Assembly (NCBI GenBank): GCA_030017935.1
Contig: JASEGF010000003.1
Span: 1 to 17,154 of the forward strand
Direction: 5' to 3'
Source: Bacteroidales bacterium
Lineage (GTDB): Bacteria; Bacteroidota; Bacteroidia; Bacteroidales; DTU049
Length of the DNA: 17,154 nucleotides
A program made the position numbers and the translations under genes. Position 1 is the stretch's first letter; each line of letters begins with the position of its first letter. The notes under the pieces are model-generated. The model saw only the letters and a list, made by a program, of their open reading frames with translations, was not told where the DNA came from and did no database searches. This document shows, one piece after another, positions 14,084 through 17,154 of the stretch.

Positions 14084-15574
14084 ATGAAAAAATTTTTTAA
14101 GGTTAAGCAATTAGATTTATATTTAATAAAATCATTCATTGGTCCTTTACTAGTTACATTTTTTATTGCAATTTTCGTTTTATTAATGCAATTTTTATGG
14201 ACATATATAGATGAGTTAGCAGGGAAAGGCTTATCAACGGGTGTCATCTTGCAATTAATGTATTATGCATCAGCTACTTTTGTACCTATGGCTTTGCCAT
14301 TAGCAATTTTACTTTCATCTCTGATGACTTATGGTAATTTGGGAGAAAATTACGAGCTGATAGCAGCTAAAGCATCAGGTATATCACTATGGCAACTGAT
14401 GAAGCCATTGGTCATAATAGCTATTATTTTGACTGGGGTTACTTTTTATTTTTCTAACAATATTTTACCTAAAGCTAATCTGAAGATGATGTCATTATTA
14501 CGTGATGTTAGGCAGCAGAAACCAACTTTAAACATTAGAGAGGGCATCTTTAATAAAGATCTTGATAATTATGTTATCAAAGTTGGTAAAAAAGATAAAG
14601 ATGGTAAACACATTGAAAATATTATAATTTATGATCATTCAAATTATGGTCCTGCATTACGGATTACTACTGCTAAAAATGGTATCATGGAGACTACACC
14701 AGATCAGCGTTATCTTGTTTTTACACTCTACGATGGTATGAGCTATATTGAAATAAGGGAAAAAAGAGATGATTACTATACAATACCTTTGCAACGTATA
14801 TATTTTGATAAGCAAATATTACATATTAATATATCTAATTTTGCTTTTCAACGTTCAGATCCTGGACTTTTAAAAGAGCATTATAAAATGCTTAATATTT
14901 CTCAACTAAATTATTTTATAGATTCACTAGAAACTGACTATAAAAACATACAAGAACAACAATCTACTTTGCTATCTATGACTTTCAATAATTGGTGGAT
15001 TTACATTGCTAAAGATAGCACTTTTAAGCCAAATACTAATGTTACTCAGAATACTTTTGATAGTTTAATAAATTTATTAGATGATATTCATCGCAGAGAA
15101 ATGTATAAGATGGCTTCAGAGCAAGTACTTAATAATGCTAATATGTTAGACAATCAGGCTGATCTCAGTAAATCATTGAAAAAATCAAAAGCCTACTATG
15201 AAATAGAGTGGCATAGAAAATTCACACTAGCTATTGCTTGCTTGCTATTATTTTTTATAGGTGCACCTCTAGGAGCTATTATTCGTAAAGGTGGACTTGG
15301 CTTCCCATTAGTAATTTCTGTACTTGTATTTGTACTATATTATATAATTACTATTATTTTTGAAAAAACTGCAAAAGATTTGATAATTTCATCCTTTATA
15401 GGAATGTGGTTACCATCTTTCTTATTATTACTCTTCGGCCTATGGCTAACTATTAAAACTATTAAAGATAGTCCATTAATGGAGGCTGATGCTTGGCTAA
15501 AAAGAATTAATAATATTAATACTTTCTTTAAAAAAATATTTAAAATCAAAAATAATGGCAATAATATTCAATAA
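14084..15574 (+). CDS. LptF/LptG (YjgP/YjgQ) family permease
   Basis: These inner-membrane proteins form the permease of the LptBFGC ABC transporter, which extracts lipopolysaccharide from the membrane for export. The 496-residue protein has the family layout. Three N-terminal membrane helices lie at about 15-40, 57-82 and 105-125, including MALPLAILLSSLMTYGNLGENYELIAA, quoted here in two parts: MALPLAILLSS and LMTYGNLGENYEL. That loop is the coupling region that meets the ATPase. A long periplasmic part (about 135-375) should form the beta-jellyroll. Three C-terminal helices follow at about 378-397, 405-425 and 435-460, including FFIGAPLGAIIRKGG. Whether it is LptF or LptG, or a single protein serving both roles, cannot be decided from one gene. 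It has its own promoter and overlaps ybeY by 20 bases. Confidence 0.9.
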   Translation: MKKFFKVKQLDLYLIKSFIGPLLVTFFIAIFVLLMQFLWTYIDELAGKGLSTGVILQLMYYASATFVPMALPLAILLSSLMTYGNLGENYELIAAKASGISLWQLMKPLVIIAIILTGVTFYFSNNILPKANLKMMSLLRDVRQQKPTLNIREGIFNKDLDNYVIKVGKKDKDGKHIENIIIYDHSNYGPALRITTAKNGIMETTPDQRYLVFTLYDGMSYIEIREKRDDYYTIPLQRIYFDKQILHINISNFAFQRSDPGLLKEHYKMLNISQLNYFIDSLETDYKNIQEQQSTLLSMTFNNWWIYIAKDSTFKPNTNVTQNTFDSLINLLDDIHRREMYKMASEQVLNNANMLDNQADLSKSLKKSKAYYEIEWHRKFTLAIACLLLFFIGAPLGAIIRKGGLGFPLVISVLVFVLYYIITIIFEKTAKDLIISSFIGMWLPSFLLLLFGLWLTIKTIKDSPLMEADAWLKRINNINTFFKKIFKIKNNGNNIQ

Positions 15575-15989
15575 TTTTAATAAAATTTCTTCTTTATTAC
15601 CTCAAAATTTTTATAATAATATCAAAAATATAATCTCAAAAATATTAAGTGATTATAGATTCAAAGAAGGGAAAATCTCCATTAACTGGCTAAATGATAA
15701 TGAATTATTAGAAATAAATAAAAATTTTCTAACCCATGACTATTACACAGATGTGATTTCTTTTAGCGAGATAAAAGATGAATATTTATTTGCAGAAATA
15801 TTTATAAGCTATGAAAGATTGATAGAAAATGCAGAGATATTAAAACAACCAATTAATGAAGAAGCAATGAGACTGATAATTCATGGGATATTGCATAGCT
15901 GCGGCGAAATTGATAGTGATGATATCAGCAAAGAGGATATGAGAGCAAAGGAAGATTGTTACATCACGTATTTAAAAAAATTCAACTAA
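15555..15989 (+). CDS. ybeY: endoribonuclease / rRNA maturation factor YbeY
   Basis: YbeY is a metal-dependent RNase involved in 16S rRNA 3' maturation and ribosome quality control. The 144-residue protein shows INWLNDNELLEINKNFL, the HDYYTDVISF motif (61-70; canonical DVLSFP-like) and the metal-site helix IIHGILHSCGEID with H110 and H114. The third ligand of the canonical HGxLHxxGxxH motif is Asp120 here. I recall the same Asp in Bacteroidota YbeY proteins, so it is probably lineage-specific and not damage. The ATG at 15555 lies inside the end of the permease gene (20-base overlap), implying translational coupling. No Shine-Dalgarno site is visible. The N-terminal 20 residues align plausibly with the family, so the start is likely correct. 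Confidence 0.92.
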   Translation: MAIIFNNFNKISSLLPQNFYNNIKNIISKILSDYRFKEGKISINWLNDNELLEINKNFLTHDYYTDVISFSEIKDEYLFAEIFISYERLIENAEILKQPINEEAMRLIIHGILHSCGEIDSDDISKEDMRAKEDCYITYLKKFN

Positions 15990-16068
15990 TTTTCATGAGC
16001 ATTTAACGGATCTTTAGGACAATACAATGGGTTTGTTGAAAATAAATTTTGTTATACTTAATAGTATG

Positions 16069-16353
16069 TTAATCATATCTTTGACTAACTATCTCTCTAT
16101 ACTTGTCCCACGCCCATCTATCGTGCGATGACAAGTTCAGCAGTCTGCCAATGTCTGGATCTATCAGCTCTTTTAAGTACTTATTCATTATTACAAACCA
16201 CATAAGGTAGCTTTGCAAGTACTTCGTAGCTACTCCGTGAAATCTACTCAACCACGTCTTGAAATCACTTATTTTGCTTTCTACTATCTTTACACTATAT
16301 AGACCACGCTTTACTTGTTTTTTGTTGCAGATTGCGGGCGATTTCTTGTCAAC
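16069..16353 (-). pseudogene. IS1595-like transposase remnant (C-terminal part)
   Basis: The minus-strand frame is open from 16353 to the stop at 16069-16071 without an ATG. In-frame TAG codons stand just upstream at 16354-16356 and 16375-16377. The translated end contains SDFKTWLSRFHGVATKYLQS and then YLMWFVIMNKYL. The FHGVATKYLxxYLxWF block is what I recognise as the conserved C-terminus of IS1595-family transposases. The normal upstream part, with the zinc-ribbon and DDE residues, is absent: 15990-16068 and 16354-16441 hold no gene I can support, and I see no terminal inverted repeats or target duplication. This is a decayed insertion in the spacer between ybeY and a lipoprotein gene. Family assignment comes from motif recall. 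Confidence 0.55.
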
Positions 16354-16441
16354 CTACACGAAAGTTGATGTTGGCTATAATCCTTCATATTCCCACTAAC
16401 TCGGCAATAAAATATACCACATGTTATCTGTTGTTAATAAT

Positions 16442-17134
16442 CTAAAAATTAATAGATTTCAATTCAATCACAACGAATGAACTGTCTGGTTTGTAATATG
16501 TCAAATTAACAAAACCTAATTCTTCATTAAATAAATATTTACATTTAAACTGTCCTAATTCTTCTATATAATTTGTATTCTCACCTTCTAAAATCCAACA
16601 TCTATAATTTTTATTTGCAAAATTATAGGTGGTTGTATCAACAGCGTGTAAATATCGAGTAATTATTTTACCTTCAAGTATACCATCTTTGTAATCTTTA
16701 TATTTTATTACATGCAATTCTCCTCTACTTTCATAGGTTAAATATCCTGGATTACCTGATGCAGGAAAAGGTAATATTTCTGTAAAACTTAAAAATAATT
16801 CTCTTGGCGGATGAATACTTATTTGGTTATTTTCCTCATCTGCAAGTGTAATTTCTGATTCTATTACTTTACCATTTCTTTTATAATCCCAAATAATTCT
16901 TATTTGATTAAAAAAATTCTTCTTCCCACTGCTATCTACTTTTAAAATCAGTGTTAAACTGTCATTGACATTACCTAATTTGTCATAATCAACTGCTGAA
17001 TATGTCCATTCTCTACCAACTTTAAGAATTTTATTGTCAGAAGGACTTTTACTGGCAGAAGGACTTTTACAGGCAGAAAATAAAAATAATGAAACTATAA
17101 AAAAAATTTGAAGATAATTAACAACCTTTTTCAT
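16442..17134 (-). CDS. unrecognised lipoprotein
   Basis: The protein has 230 residues from ATG 17134; a TTG two codons earlier is less likely. A lipoprotein signal is clear: MKKVVNYLQ, a Phe/Leu/Val core, and the lipobox LFSAC with Cys22. The next residues are a low-complexity spacer, KSPSASKSPS, created by an 18-bp tandem duplication. The remainder (about 35-230) is predicted to be mostly beta, with VGREWTYSAVDY near the start, a W/Y-rich middle and ELGFVNLTYYKPDSS near the end. It is presumably a membrane-anchored periplasmic or surface protein. I do not recognise the family. The stop is followed by the transposase remnant on the same strand, and the gene's promoter would lie at or beyond the window end. 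Confidence 0.8.
   Translation of the reverse strand: MKKVVNYLQIFFIVSLFLFSACKSPSASKSPSDNKILKVGREWTYSAVDYDKLGNVNDSLTLILKVDSSGKKNFFNQIRIIWDYKRNGKVIESEITLADEENNQISIHPPRELFLSFTEILPFPASGNPGYLTYESRGELHVIKYKDYKDGILEGKIITRYLHAVDTTTYNFANKNYRCWILEGENTNYIEELGQFKCKYLFNEELGFVNLTYYKPDSSFVVIELKSINF
17038..17073 (-). repeat. 18-bp tandem duplication in the lipoprotein N-terminal spacer
   Basis: Two copies of an 18-base unit (17038-17055 and 17056-17073) differ at one position and are followed by the first bases of a third. They encode two six-residue units beginning KSPS, directly after the lipidation cysteine. Confidence 0.85.
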
Positions 17135-17154
17135 ATACAATTTCTATTTTTTTT

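Noticed and set aside
16354..16441. Minus-strand stretch in another frame (MKDYSQHQLSCRLTRN...) as the N-terminal part of the transposase
   Set aside because: It shows no zinc-ribbon or DDE motif I can recognise and ends at a stop before the conserved block; joining it would need an unsupported frameshift.

Overview
The window is AT-rich (roughly 30% GC by eye) and reads as a chromosomal segment of an anaerobic member of the Bacteroidota. Evidence for that lineage: a secreted protein with a type B type IX secretion (T9SS) C-terminal sorting domain, a probable gliding-motility lipoprotein GldH, a YbeY whose third metal ligand is Asp as I recall it for this phylum, several TAnnTTTG promoter -7 elements, and short leaders with almost no Shine-Dalgarno sites. 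Evidence for anaerobic redox life: two proteins with [FeFe]-hydrogenase H-cluster motifs and a Rex NADH/NAD+ sensor. I see no rRNA, tRNA, CRISPR or intact mobile element.

Region 1 (1-5648, all + strand) is the most interesting part. It opens with the 3' end of a [FeFe]-hydrogenase-like gene. Overlapping it is a soluble histidine kinase whose sensor half is a ferredoxin plus hydrogenase H-cluster domain plus a four-cysteine Fe-S module. After a 0.3 kb spacer holding about 21 degenerate copies of an octamer come a stand-alone receiver, a receiver-histidine kinase hybrid, the redox repressor Rex, and RibF (FAD synthetase) with an apparently degenerate riboflavin kinase half. I read this as a redox/H2-sensing phosphorelay placed next to a redox-responsive repressor and a flavin-cofactor gene. 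No response regulator with a DNA-binding domain is visible here.

Region 2 (5651-11115) alternates strands. A choice-of-anchor L / T9SS secreted protein (-) is divergent from dut and a sugar-phosphate nucleotidyltransferase (+). These converge on a two-gene unit (-) made of an M20 amidohydrolase followed by a GldH-like lipoprotein. Both divergent intergenic regions carry TAnnTTTG -7 elements on both strands, which helps fix the start codons.

Region 3 (11223-15989, +) holds housekeeping genes: a full-length DNA polymerase I with proofreading motifs intact, an LptF/LptG-type permease with its own promoter, and the rRNA-maturation endonuclease YbeY overlapping it.

Region 4 (15990-17154) is an accessory-looking end: the decayed C-terminal part of an IS1595-like transposase and an unrecognised lipoprotein with an 18-bp tandem duplication just after its lipidation cysteine.
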